The notes: generated from the letters alone by a model not told the origin. DNA of 48,352 nucleotides from Anaerolineales bacterium UBA5195 (GCA_002412925.1 DHVZ01000089.1:1-48352); one strand, 5' to 3'. Positions 15,996-28,525 are shown, numbered from the stretch's first letter. A program made the numbers and translations.

Positions 15996-16745
15996 TTATC
16001 CAGCCGTAAGCCCCCCATCCACGGGCAGGGCGGCGCCGGTGATGAAACTGGCCTCGGCGCTGGACAGGAACAGGATGGCGCTGGCCACTTCTTCGGGCGT
16101 GGCGATTCGCCCGAGCGGATGTTTCTCGGCCCACAGGCGCTGGGCTTCATCCACATCCCCGAACTGCTGCCAGGCGGCGTGGATCATCTCGGTTTCGACG
16201 CTGCCAGGACAGACTGCGTTGACACGGATGCCCTCGCGGGCATGGTCGAGCGCCATCGAGCGTGTCAGGTTAATGATGGCCGCTTTTGAAGCAGCATAGG
16301 CCGAAGCGCCCGCAAACCCCACCAAGCCCACATACGACGAAACATTGACGATACAGCCCCGGCTTTCGCGCAGGGAGGGCAAGGCAAATTTGCACATCAG
16401 GAATGTGCCCTTGACGTTGATGTTAAAGGTCTCGTCCCATTCGGCTTCGCTGGTCTGTTCCACCGTCCGGTTGCGATGGATGATTCCGGCGCAGTTGACC
16501 AGGATGTCGAGTCTGCCAGACAGGCGCAGGGCTTCGTCCACCGCGCGCTGGCAGTCAGCGGCGCGGGTTACGTCTCCGGCGACAAAGTGTCCGGCAGGGA
16601 GGCTCTCGGCGGCAAATGCCCCGGCTTTTGCGTCGCGGGCAAACAAAACGACCCGGGCTCCTTCATTCGCAAACAGATGCGCGGTGGCCAGCCCGATACC
16701 GCGGTTCCCACCGGTGATGAGGACAATCGTGTTCGAAAAGCGCAT
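15996..16745 (-). CDS. Short-chain dehydrogenase/reductase (SDR, classical)
   Basis: A 249-residue Rossmann-fold oxidoreductase. Start 16745 is chosen because GGAGG lies 5 bases upstream on the minus strand; an in-frame ATG 7 codons earlier lacks this. Marks: cofactor loop TGGNRGIG (11-18), NCAG (84-87), catalytic N110, S136/S137, Y150 and K154 (YAASK), and the C-terminal FITGAALPVDGG. Arg38-like residues after strand 2 (LFARD) favour NADP(H), but this is weak evidence. The substrate is unknown; members include 3-oxoacyl-ACP reductases and sugar or polyol dehydrogenases. Confidence 0.9.
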   Translation of the reverse strand: MRFSNTIVLITGGNRGIGLATAHLFANEGARVVLFARDAKAGAFAAESLPAGHFVAGDVTRAADCQRAVDEALRLSGRLDILVNCAGIIHRNRTVEQTSEAEWDETFNINVKGTFLMCKFALPSLRESRGCIVNVSSYVGLVGFAGASAYAASKAAIINLTRSMALDHAREGIRVNAVCPGSVETEMIHAAWQQFGDVDEAQRLWAEKHPLGRIATPEEVASAILFLSSAEASFITGAALPVDGGLTAG

Positions 16746-16890
16746 ACGGCCTCCAATCCTTTTCACGAAAGATTATAACTGAACCCGCCTCGCGTGCCAG
16801 GCGGGCGCTGGGCCTGAGTATGGCTGAAGTACTCTAGTGATAAAAAAATGGAAAGCGGATTATATTTGCCGCATAATGATTTCAAAATGA

Positions 16891-16932
16891 AAACTACTGG
16901 CCGACTCAATCTTGCGAGTCGGCCAATAGTTT
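16891..16932. other. Orphan hairpin in a 387-base intergenic region
   Basis: A 10-bp perfect stem (TGGCCGACTC 16898-16907 with its complement 16916-16925) is extended by AAACTA/TAGTTT after one mismatch. No gene ends near it in either direction: the SDR gene starts at 16745 on the minus strand and secA starts at 17133. The rest of 16746-17102 holds no credible ORF. It may be the end of a small RNA or a relic terminator. Confidence 0.45.
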
Positions 16933-17102
16933 GTAAATCCGTGAAATCTGCGGCTAAACCAGCGAAAGATTAAATTCGGAGTGTGTCATGTTTGAAGTGA
17001 TTTGGCAGAAGGTCATTGTGTGTGCCATTGCCCAATTTTCTGTTTCCCGGCCTCTGCGCCAGGATTTTCTTATCACCTTCATATACCCGCCTGTAACCCT
17101 TA

Positions 17103-17111
17103 TGCTATAAT
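17103..17111 (+). promoter_or_regulatory. secA promoter, extended -10
   Basis: TGCTATAAT, with TATAAT at 17106-17111; the leader is about 15 bases and carries the AAGGGAG ribosome site at 17123-17129. Confidence 0.7.
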
Positions 17112-17132
17112 TTCCCCTCCGAAAGGGAGTCT

Positions 17133-21173
<4,041 letters not shown>

Positions 21174-21178
21174 TTGAA

Positions 21179-21204
21179 AGTCGAAGGCCTCCAGACCTTC
21201 GACT
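21179..21204. repeat. Inverted repeat after secA
   Basis: AGTCGAAGG (21179-21187) and CCTTCGACT (21196-21204) form a 9-bp stem with an 8-base loop. There is no T-run. It resembles the TTCGAC-type palindromes found elsewhere in the window, so it may be a repeat unit rather than a terminator. Confidence 0.5.
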
Positions 21205-21240
21205 CACCCAACTCTTGACTCCTGCGCCGCCACCGGCCAA

Positions 21241-22296
21241 ATGGATCTGACCATGTCCAATCTGTTTGCTCCTGCCCCCAATGAGTTTCGCGTCCTCCCC
21301 AAGGTGGATTTGCACCGCCACCTGGAAGGTTCGCTGCGTTTGCAGACCATGCTCGAAGTGGCGCGTAAACATGGCATCACCATCCCCGCGACCGTGGTGC
21401 GCTTGAGCCGCCTGGTGCAGGTTCAAGATGAAGACAACTTCACCTTCGAGAACTTCCTGGCAAAATTCAATACCTTGCGGATGTTCTACCGCTCACCCGA
21501 TGTGATTGACCGGATCACGCGCGAAGCCATCGAAGATGCCGCCAAAGATAACGTCCGCTACCTGGAACTGCGTTTTACCCCGGTGGCTCTCAGCCGGGCC
21601 GAGCGATTCCCAATGCACGACGTGATGGATTGGGTTTGCGAAAGCGCCAAAAACGGCGCCAAAAAACATGGCATCACCGTGCGGCTGATTGCCTCGGTCA
21701 ACCGGCACGAGTCCATCGAACTGGCGGAACAGGTGGTCTGGCTCTCAATCGACCGCCGTGACAAAGGGATTGTGGCGGTGGACCTGGCCGGGAACGAAGC
21801 CGAATTCCCTGCCAGGCCATTCCTGGCCCTGTTCAACGAAGCCCGCCAATCCGGGCTAAAAATCACCCTGCACGCCGGGGAATGGGGCGGGGCGGAAAAC
21901 GTCCGTGAAGCCATCGATAAATTCTCGGCTGACCGGATCGGGCATGGCGTGCACGTCCTCGATGACCAGTATACGACGGCCCTGGCGCGCGAACATGGCA
22001 CACCTTTCGAGGTCTGCCTGACGAGCAACTACCAGACCGGCGCGGTTACGGCGCTGCCCAATCACCCGGCCCCGAAAATGCTCGAGGCACAGTTGAATGT
22101 TACCTTCAACACCGACGACCCGTCGATTTCGCAGATCACCCTCGGCAACGAGTATCGCGTGGCGGTCGAAGACCTGAAAATCCCGAGAGAGGTGCTCAAA
22201 GAGCGCATTCTGGCCGGGGCGCAGGCTGCCTTCCTGCCGGATGGGGAGAAGAAGAAACTGGTTGACTCACTCAAGAAGGACTTGAGCAAAACGTAA
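21241..22296 (+). CDS. add: Adenosine deaminase family protein
   Basis: A 351-residue amidohydrolase that converts adenosine (or a related purine) to inosine plus ammonia. Zinc ligands and catalytic residues are present: HRH at H25/H27 (VDLHRHLEGS), HAGEWGGAENV with H211, the RIGHGVHVLDD motif with its catalytic His, and TDDPSIS (T291-S297) carrying the metal-binding Asp. The start may be the ATG at 21241 or the one at 21253 (MSNLF); neither has a clear ribosome site. Relatives include adenine deaminase and aminodeoxyfutalosine deaminase, so substrate is not certain. The nucleoside importer about 10 kb upstream makes a salvage role reasonable. Confidence 0.9.
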   Translation: MDLTMSNLFAPAPNEFRVLPKVDLHRHLEGSLRLQTMLEVARKHGITIPATVVRLSRLVQVQDEDNFTFENFLAKFNTLRMFYRSPDVIDRITREAIEDAAKDNVRYLELRFTPVALSRAERFPMHDVMDWVCESAKNGAKKHGITVRLIASVNRHESIELAEQVVWLSIDRRDKGIVAVDLAGNEAEFPARPFLALFNEARQSGLKITLHAGEWGGAENVREAIDKFSADRIGHGVHVLDDQYTTALAREHGTPFEVCLTSNYQTGAVTALPNHPAPKMLEAQLNVTFNTDDPSISQITLGNEYRVAVEDLKIPREVLKERILAGAQAAFLPDGEKKKLVDSLKKDLSKT

Positions 22297-22303
22297 TTTT
22301 TAG

Positions 22304-22333
22304 CCCCCAGACAAAGATTGTGTCCGGGGGTTT
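22304..22333 (+). terminator. Terminator of add
   Basis: CCCCCAGACA (22304-22313) pairs with TGTCCGGGGG (22321-22330) except for one A-C mismatch; a short TTT tail follows. Confidence 0.65.
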
Positions 22334-22366
22334 GTGTTCCCTATTTCATAAAGAAAGGCTGGTTTT

Positions 22367-22771
22367 ATGTATTCCCCTTACCCCGCTCAAGCGCCAGAGG
22401 CGCAAATCATTCGTTCTGTCAGCAGCCCGCTGGCTGAAGGCGCAGGCTGGATGAAATTCCTGGGAATCCTGTCGATCATCACGGGGGCCTCGCAGATGCT
22501 CAGCCTGGTCGGAATTTTATGGGGTTGGCTGCCGCTCTGGATGGGGATTTTGCTTTACCAGGCTGCCAACTCTGCCGAAATGGCCCGCCTTTCCGGGGAC
22601 CCGTACGCCCTGGCTTCAGCACTAAAAAATGTAAAAACGTATTTCGTCATCAATGGCATTTTGACCCTGCTGGGGATGTTGTCTGCCTGTATCATGCTGT
22701 GCGTCCTGCTCGTCTTACCGATGTTGGGCGTGATGCCTTTCCTGCTGGACCCCAGCAACTTTGATTTTTAA
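22367..22771 (+). CDS. DUF5362-family membrane protein
   Basis: A 134-residue protein with an N-terminal cytosolic segment (IIRSVSSPLAEGAGWMKFLG) and three to four hydrophobic segments, the last covering about residues 95-125. The motif SxPLxEGxGWMKFLGxL and the following LPLWMGILLYQAANSAE stretch match the DUF5362 family, whose function is unknown. GAAAGG lies upstream of the ATG. It stands alone between add and the antiporter. Confidence 0.7.
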   Translation: MYSPYPAQAPEAQIIRSVSSPLAEGAGWMKFLGILSIITGASQMLSLVGILWGWLPLWMGILLYQAANSAEMARLSGDPYALASALKNVKTYFVINGILTLLGMLSACIMLCVLLVLPMLGVMPFLLDPSNFDF

Positions 22772-22984
22772 ACCATTCGCTGCGGCAGTCTGTCTGGCAA
22801 GGTCTCAGCCTATAGATCTCAGAGAGACTTTTCCGTAGAAAGCCACAATTTCAGGTGTAAGACAGACTGTTCCATGAACACTATAGTCATTAGTTCACGA
22901 AACATCTTGAAAAACCGGAAATTCTCCCAACTTTCGCGTAGCATTGATAATTGGTGTATTAGGCTCTTGCAGGAGTAACAATAA

Positions 22985-24079
22985 ATGATTATTGGATTGT
23001 TTATTCTTGGGGTAGTTTTATTACTGGCAGGCGGCGAACTATTAGTACGCGGCGCCTCACGTCTTGCAGTCTCGTTAGGTCTCTCTCCCTTGATTGTCGG
23101 GTTGACCGTTGTGGCGTTTGGTACCAGCGCCCCGGAACTAGCGGTTACGATCCGATCGGCCTTTGCTGGAAATGCTGATATTGCGTTGGGGAATGTGGTT
23201 GGGAGTAATATCGCCAACATCCTTTTCATTCTTGGTTTGAGTGCCGTGATTACGCCGTTAATCGTCTCGCAAAAATTGCTGCAATTTGATGTGCCCTTGA
23301 TGATTGGTATAACGGTTCTTTTGTTCGTGTTGGGCCTGGATGGAAAAATCAGTCGTCCTGAAGGTCTCTTGCTTTTTGGGGGTATTGTTGCTTACGTGGT
23401 TTTTGCAATTCAACAAAGCCGTTATCCAGAGCCAGATGTTCAACAAGAGTATGCGCAAGAATATGGCAAGGAACCGGCGAAGGTTAAGCATCCGTGGATA
23501 CTTAACCTTTTCCTCATCGGGAGTGGCATATTAATGTTGGTTGTGGGGGCAGGCTGGTTGGTGGATGGGGCGGTTACCCTCGCCAAGGCATTAGGCCTAA
23601 GTGAGCTAATCATTGGGTTAACCATCGTCGCGATTGGGACCTCTTTGCCTGAAATTGCCACTTCGATCATCGCCAGTTGGCGTGGAGAGAGCGATATTGC
23701 CGTAGGCAATGTGGTTGGAAGCAATATCTTTAACATATTGTCAATCATGGGGATAACAGCTCTCATCGCCCCCGATGGCGTTCCAGTCGCACGCGCTGTG
23801 CTTTCCTTCGACCTCCCAATCTTGATCGTTGCCTCGATTGCTTGCTTGCCAATCTTCTTTACTGGACATAAAATTAGCCGCTGGGAAGGTTTCCTCTTTG
23901 GAGGATATTATGTTATTTACCTCACCTATTTAGTTTTGAACGCAACTGAGCATGATGCGCTGTCCTTTTTCAATCAAGCAGTCCTCTGGTTTGCCATCCC
24001 ACTGACGGTGGTCACGTTGGCAATTTTTTATTGGAGAAGCTGGCGCAATCCGAAAAAAGACAAGGTCTCTGGCAGTTGA
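22985..24079 (+). CDS. Calcium/sodium antiporter, CaCA family (YrbG-like)
   Basis: A 364-residue membrane exchanger with the two inverted alpha-repeats of the family. Repeat 1: GLTVVAFGTSAPELAVT (about 39-55) and GNVVGSNIANI. Repeat 2: GLTIVAIGTSLPEIATS (about 211-227) and GNVVGSNIFNI. The acidic residues in the two GTSxPE motifs coordinate the cation. About ten membrane helices are expected, split by a cytosolic loop (about 135-170). AGGAG upstream supports the start. The gene is visibly more AT-rich in third positions than secA, acnA or uvrA, suggesting a different history, possibly transfer. Confidence 0.93.
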   Translation: MIIGLFILGVVLLLAGGELLVRGASRLAVSLGLSPLIVGLTVVAFGTSAPELAVTIRSAFAGNADIALGNVVGSNIANILFILGLSAVITPLIVSQKLLQFDVPLMIGITVLLFVLGLDGKISRPEGLLLFGGIVAYVVFAIQQSRYPEPDVQQEYAQEYGKEPAKVKHPWILNLFLIGSGILMLVVGAGWLVDGAVTLAKALGLSELIIGLTIVAIGTSLPEIATSIIASWRGESDIAVGNVVGSNIFNILSIMGITALIAPDGVPVARAVLSFDLPILIVASIACLPIFFTGHKISRWEGFLFGGYYVIYLTYLVLNATEHDALSFFNQAVLWFAIPLTVVTLAIFYWRSWRNPKKDKVSGS

Positions 24080-24381
24080 GTTTGCTTCCTAATTGGGTCT
24101 CCGGATGATTTGAAATGCGGTAAAATACATCTTATTCATTAACTTGACAGACAAAGGACATCAAAGGCGCACCTTTGGGTTTTTTGTGAGTGTGTTGTGT
24201 GTTTTATAATCACTGCATGGTCACAAGAGGCACAGAGGTGTTTTGTTGTCTAAACCATGAGGGTGCGTCGCACCAGGTTAAATGGAACTTTTTCCAGTGA
24301 AAAACTTCCCCGTCAAGCAGGGTTTTTCCAAAAAAGTCTGGTGCGGCGCACTTGCTATCAGAAGCCAAAGAGGAGTTCATC
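24080..24381. other. Regulatory stretch upstream of aconitase
   Basis: Contains a TATAAT (24205-24210) that may be the acnA -10 box, and then the paired GTGCGnCGCACCAG elements listed separately. The transcript leader would be about 165 bases. No credible ORF. Confidence 0.4.
24263..24351. repeat. Inverted-repeat element in the acnA leader
   Basis: GTGCGTCGCACCAG (24263-24276) and CTGGTGCGGCGCAC (24338-24351) are inverted copies with one mismatch in 14. Each arm is itself a small palindrome (GTGCGnCGCAC). The 61 bases between are rich in A- and T-runs. It could be a MITE-like element, a long-range hairpin in the mRNA leader or a pair of operators. Confidence 0.5.
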
Positions 24382-27120
24382 ATGAAAGATTTCTTTAATT
24401 CCCGCGAGACGCTCAAAGTTGGGAGCCAAGCATATCTCATCTATCGTCTCGACGCGCTGGAGAAGGCCGGGCTGGTCAAGCTCGCCAAGCTGCCCTTTTC
24501 CATCCGCGTGATGCTCGAGGCGGCCCTGCGCCAGTGCAATGATAACGAGATCACCCAGGAGGATGTCAAACGCATCGCCTCCTGGAAACCGCAGGGGCGG
24601 CGGCCCGGGATCCCGTTTTTGCCTGCCCGCGTGGTCATGCAGGACTTCACCGGTGTCCCGGCAGTTGTCGACCTGGCCGCCATGCGCGCGGCCGTTGCCC
24701 GGCTGGGCGGCGACCCAAAGAAAATCAACCCGCTCGTGCCGGTTGACCTGGTGATCGATCACTCGGTGCAGGTGGACTTCTTCGCCACAGCAGATGCGCT
24801 CAACCGCAATACAGAAATGGAGTTTCAGCGCAACCGTGAGCGCTACGAATTCCTGAAATGGGGACAGAAGTCCTTTAAGAATTTTCGCGTTGTTCCGCCG
24901 ATGACCGGCATCATCCACCAGGTCAACCTGGAATATCTCTCGGAAGTCGTCTTCACCAAACAGACTTCGGAGTTTTCTGAAAACTCCGAAGTCTCGGAGG
25001 TCTTGGCCTTCCCCGATACCCTGGTCGGCACCGACTCGCACACGACCATGATCAACGGCCTGGGCGTGGTCGGCTGGGGCGTGGGCGGCATTGAAGCCGA
25101 GGCGGTCATGCTCGGCCAGCCAATGGATATGCTCCTGCCAGACGTGATCGGCTTCAAACTACACGGCAAACTCAAGGATGGCGTCACCGCCACCGACCTG
25201 GTGCTGACCGTTACGCAGATGCTGCGCGAAAAAGGCGTGGTCGATAAGTTCGTTGAATTCTTTGGCCCCGGTCTGGGAACGATGACCCTGACCGACCGCG
25301 CGACGATTGCCAACATGGCCCCTGAATATGGCGCGACGCTGGGCTTTTTCCCTGTTGACGCCGAGACCTTGCGCTACATGAAATTGACCGGACGCCCGCA
25401 GGAAGTCATCGACCGGACAGAAGCCTACTGCCGCGCCCAGGGCCTATTCCGCGAAACGGACACGCCCGACCCCGAGTTTACCGACACCCTGGAACTCGAC
25501 CTGGGTTCCGTGGTTCCCTCGCTGGCCGGGCCGAAACGCCCTCAGGACAGGGTGGCCCTGACCGAGATGAAGTCGGCCTTCCAGAAGGCGCTGACCGCCC
25601 CGGTTAAGGAACGCGGCTACGAACTCTCCGGCGAGGCGCTTAAACGCGAAGCGACTTTTGGGACCCCGACAACAGCCTCGGGGCAGGCCGATGGCGGCTC
25701 GCAAACCATGAAGCACGGCGCGGTCGTCATCGCTGCCATCACCTCCTGTACGAACACCAGCAACCCATCGGTGATGTTGGCGGCGGGACTGCTGGCGAAG
25801 AAAGCTGCCGAGAAGGGTTTGAACGTCAAACCCTACGTCAAGACCAGCCTGGCGCCCGGTTCGCGGGTGGTGACCGAGTATCTCAAGGCCGCCAACCTGA
25901 TCGACCCGCTGGCGCAGTTGGGTTTTAACGTGGTCGGCTATGGCTGCACCACCTGCATTGGGAACAGCGGACCGCTCCCGGGCGAGGTGGCGAAGGCCGT
26001 CACCGGCAGCGACATCGTTGCCGCGGCGGTCATCTCGGGCAACCGCAACTTCGAGGGGCGCGTCCATCCGCTCGTCAAAGCCAACTACCTGGCTTCGCCG
26101 CCGCTGGTCGTGGCCTACGCCCTGGCGGGGACGGTCGATATCGACCTGGAGAACGAACCGCTCGGCACTGGCAAAGACGGCCAGCCGGTTTACCTGCGTG
26201 AGGTCTGGCCCTCGTCGCAGGAAGTGGCCGAGGCGGTCGCTGATTGTGTGCGGGTTGCCATGTTTGACGAACGTTATGCCAGTGTCTTTGAAGGTTCGAA
26301 AATGTGGCAGGAGATTCAGGTGACCGAGGGCGAATTATTTGCCTGGAGCGACGACTCAACCTACATCCATCACCCGCCGTATTTCCAGAGCCTGACGTTG
26401 GAAGCACCCTCGATCACGGCCATCCGAAACGCGCGAGTTCTGGGCATCTTTGGCGATTCGATTACCACCGATCATATTTCCCCGGCGGGCAATATCGCCG
26501 CCGACAGCCCGGCAGGCAGGTTCCTGCAGGAGCGCGGCGTGCAGCCCAAAGATTTCAACTCGTATGGCGCACGGCGCGGCAACGATCTGGTGATGGTACG
26601 CGGCACCTTTGCCAATATCCGCCTGAAGAACCAGATGGTTGCGCCGAAAGAAGGCAACTGGACGAAGTACGCGGATCGAGAAATGCCGATTTATGAGGCC
26701 GCCCTGCTTTACAAGCAAGCCGGGGTTCCGACCATCATCCTGGCGGGCAAGGAATACGGCACCGGCTCCAGCCGCGACTGGGCTGCCAAAGGTACGCTGC
26801 TGCAGGGCGTGAAGGCGGTCATCGCCGAATCGTTCGAACGCATCCACCGCTCGAACCTGGTGGGCATGGGTGTGCTGCCCCTGCGCTTCATGGATGGCCA
26901 GAATGTTGAAGCGCTCGGCCTGGATGGTTCGGAAAGCTTCGAGATTCTCGGTTTGGATAACGAAATGCAGCCGCAAAGCGTGGTGACGGTGCGCGCCGCC
27001 AGGCAGAACGGTTCCGTGGTCGAATTCCAGGCCAGGGCGCTCCTGAACACACCGGTCGAGGTAAATTACTATCGCAACGGAGGCATCCTGCATACCGTGC
27101 TGCGAAATTTGGTCAAGTAA
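24382..27120 (+). CDS. acnA: Aconitate hydratase, AcnA/IRP type
   Basis: A 912-residue TCA-cycle enzyme that interconverts citrate and isocitrate with a [4Fe-4S] cluster. Cluster ligands are visible: C456 (SCTNTSNPSVML), C522 and C525 (GCTTCIGNSGPL). Other marks: HQVNLEYLSEVV, DTLVGTDSHTTMINGLGVVGWGVGGIEAE, GDSITTDHISPAG and the swivel-domain active-site loop KEYGTGSSRDWAAKG. Start 24382 follows AGGAG (24371-24375); an in-frame upstream start at 24352 is less likely. Residues about 194-205 (TSEFSENSEV) come from a captured 33-bp palindrome just before the conserved DTLVGTDSH block. Length is normal. A strong terminator follows. AcnA-type enzymes can bind RNA when their cluster is lost. Confidence 0.97.
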   Translation: MKDFFNSRETLKVGSQAYLIYRLDALEKAGLVKLAKLPFSIRVMLEAALRQCNDNEITQEDVKRIASWKPQGRRPGIPFLPARVVMQDFTGVPAVVDLAAMRAAVARLGGDPKKINPLVPVDLVIDHSVQVDFFATADALNRNTEMEFQRNRERYEFLKWGQKSFKNFRVVPPMTGIIHQVNLEYLSEVVFTKQTSEFSENSEVSEVLAFPDTLVGTDSHTTMINGLGVVGWGVGGIEAEAVMLGQPMDMLLPDVIGFKLHGKLKDGVTATDLVLTVTQMLREKGVVDKFVEFFGPGLGTMTLTDRATIANMAPEYGATLGFFPVDAETLRYMKLTGRPQEVIDRTEAYCRAQGLFRETDTPDPEFTDTLELDLGSVVPSLAGPKRPQDRVALTEMKSAFQKALTAPVKERGYELSGEALKREATFGTPTTASGQADGGSQTMKHGAVVIAAITSCTNTSNPSVMLAAGLLAKKAAEKGLNVKPYVKTSLAPGSRVVTEYLKAANLIDPLAQLGFNVVGYGCTTCIGNSGPLPGEVAKAVTGSDIVAAAVISGNRNFEGRVHPLVKANYLASPPLVVAYALAGTVDIDLENEPLGTGKDGQPVYLREVWPSSQEVAEAVADCVRVAMFDERYASVFEGSKMWQEIQVTEGELFAWSDDSTYIHHPPYFQSLTLEAPSITAIRNARVLGIFGDSITTDHISPAGNIAADSPAGRFLQERGVQPKDFNSYGARRGNDLVMVRGTFANIRLKNQMVAPKEGNWTKYADREMPIYEAALLYKQAGVPTIILAGKEYGTGSSRDWAAKGTLLQGVKAVIAESFERIHRSNLVGMGVLPLRFMDGQNVEALGLDGSESFEILGLDNEMQPQSVVTVRAARQNGSVVEFQARALLNTPVEVNYYRNGGILHTVLRNLVK
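24962..24994 (+). repeat. Captured palindrome inside acnA
   Basis: Two 15-base arms (24962-24976 and 24980-24994) are perfect reverse complements around a 3-base centre (CTG). The arm is AGACTTCGGAGTTTT. It adds about 11 residues in frame, at a place where other aconitases have a short loop. Confidence 0.75.
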
Positions 27121-27134
27121 ACACCTGGACTGAC

Positions 27135-27170
27135 CATGGCCGGGCGGCTTGCCGCCCGGCCATGTTTTTT
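27135..27170 (+). terminator. Terminator of acnA
   Basis: A perfect 14-bp GC-rich stem (27135-27148 with 27151-27164) then TTTTTT. Confidence 0.92.
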
Positions 27171-27196
27171 AACGGGGCGGCGCGCCGGGTAAGGCG

Positions 27197-27202
27197 TATA
27201 AT
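27197..27202 (+). promoter_or_regulatory. -10 box of the epimerase gene, leaderless arrangement
   Basis: TATAAT ends 6 bases before the ATG at 27209. No -35 box or ribosome site is seen. Confidence 0.55.
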
Positions 27203-27208
27203 TGACCT

Positions 27209-28198
27209 ATGACAGAAAAACGCATCCTGGTCACCGGCGCCACCGGCAAGGTGGGGCAGACATTGATCACCGGCCTGTTGGCCGATCCCCAATTCGATTC
27301 TTTTCTCGTCCGCGCACTGTGTCACAACCGCAGGCTCGACCCCGGCCCGCGGCTGGAGGTGTTCCAGGGCTCGATTTCCAACATGGAAACGGTCAGCGCC
27401 GCCCTGGAGGGGGTGACGCACGTTGTCCACCTGGCAACCTGCAAGGAAACACCGCAGGAAATCATGGATGTGGCCGTCAAGGGCCTGTTCTGGCTGCTGG
27501 AGACCTGCCGCGTCAGCCCGACGTTCGAGCAGTTCATCCTGGTGGGCGGCGACGCGGCGCTGGGACATTTCGTTTACCCGCACCCGCTGCCGGTCACCGA
27601 ACAGCAGAAACACAGCGCCTATCCGGGTTGTTACGCACTCTCCAAAGTGCTCGAAGAGACCATGCTGGAGCAGTATTACCTCCAGTATGAATTGAATGGC
27701 TGCTGCCTGCGCGCGCCCTGGATCATGGAAAAGGACGACTTTAAATACCAGCTTTCCTTTGGCGCGGATGTTTTTGGCGGCCCGCGCTGGCGGGACCTGG
27801 TCGGCGCGGCGCAGGCCGATGAATACCTGCGCACGCAGACTATCCCGGTCATGCTCGACCCCGCCGGTCAACCCGTCAAGCGGAATTTTGTCCATGTTTC
27901 CGACCTGGTCAGCGCGCTGCTGCTGGCGATCGACCAGCCCCGCGCCCGCCAGCAGACTTTCAATATCTGCATGGACGAGCCGGTCGATTACGCCGCAGTG
28001 GCCCGTTACCTGGCCGAGAGCCGCGGACTGCCCTCGGTCGCCGTGCCAACGCCCTATCACTCCACCTGGCTGGATAACACCAAGGCCAAATTCCTGCTCG
28101 GCTGGCGGCCCAGGGTGGATTTAAAAACGATGATCGACCTGGCCTGGGATTACCAGCGTCTGGCCGATGACCCGCGCATGGTCTGGTATCCGGGATAA
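27209..28198 (+). CDS. NAD-dependent epimerase/dehydratase family protein (extended SDR)
   Basis: A 329-residue Rossmann protein. The cofactor loop GATGKVG (10-16), the active-site pair Y142/K146 (YALSK), RAPWIM and FVHVSDLVSALLLAID match extended SDRs acting on nucleotide sugars or similar substrates. The C-terminal part (TKAKFLLGWRPRVDLKTMIDLAWDY) is the typical substrate-domain end. The usual catalytic Ser/Thr before the Tyr is not obvious (GGDAALGHF), so the exact reaction is uncertain. The start codon lies 6 bases after a TATAAT, fitting a leaderless mRNA. Confidence 0.85.
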   Translation: MTEKRILVTGATGKVGQTLITGLLADPQFDSFLVRALCHNRRLDPGPRLEVFQGSISNMETVSAALEGVTHVVHLATCKETPQEIMDVAVKGLFWLLETCRVSPTFEQFILVGGDAALGHFVYPHPLPVTEQQKHSAYPGCYALSKVLEETMLEQYYLQYELNGCCLRAPWIMEKDDFKYQLSFGADVFGGPRWRDLVGAAQADEYLRTQTIPVMLDPAGQPVKRNFVHVSDLVSALLLAIDQPRARQQTFNICMDEPVDYAAVARYLAESRGLPSVAVPTPYHSTWLDNTKAKFLLGWRPRVDLKTMIDLAWDYQRLADDPRMVWYPG

Positions 28199-28225
28199 CG
28201 ATTAATCTAAAACGGTGACAAATGC

Positions 28226-28260
28226 AATACCTCTGCCAACTATGGGCTAGCAGAGGTATT
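28226..28260. other. Inverted repeat (possible terminator) after the epimerase
   Basis: Perfect 11-bp arms AATACCTCTGC (28226-28236) and GCAGAGGTATT (28250-28260) with a 13-base loop. CTTTTTATTTTT follows after 12 bases. The right arm is also the start of the gene remnant below. Confidence 0.55.
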
Positions 28261-28406
28261 GGTACGAACATCTTTTTATTTTTCGCAAGCCGGTTGAAAA
28301 TGAAGTCCTTTCGCGCATCCGCTACAGCACCTGGAAAGGTGTCCAAAAAGCGGAAGACGCCGAGACTTACGAAGAGTTCCTTGGGCTGATTGGAAAGAAA
28401 CAATAG
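28251..28406 (+). pseudogene. 3' gene remnant, possibly of a DNA methyltransferase
   Basis: One frame stays open for 51 codons and ends in TAG at 28404-28406. Its product contains YWYEHLFIFRKP and later RIRYSTWKGV, followed by an acidic helix-like tail. The first motif resembles the C-terminal strand of amino-methyltransferases acting on DNA (EHLFIFRKP-type ends). No start codon, ribosome site or upstream domains exist, so this is a leftover, not a gene. Family assignment is tentative. Confidence 0.35.
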
Positions 28407-28469
28407 ACTTGTTTGGCTCGTGCCTGAAAATTGGTTCGCGGCAAGCAGGCGATGCGGCGAAAGGGAACA

Positions 28470-28499
28470 AAAAACGACTTGCGCGAACAAGTCGTTTTT
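28470..28499. terminator. Bidirectional terminator
   Basis: AAAAACGACTTG (28470-28481) and its complement (28488-28499), 6-base loop. It serves the minus-strand gene ending at 28526 and any transcript from the left. Confidence 0.85.
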
Positions 28500-28525
28500 G
28501 CAAATGACTGAAGACGGGGCGCGGC

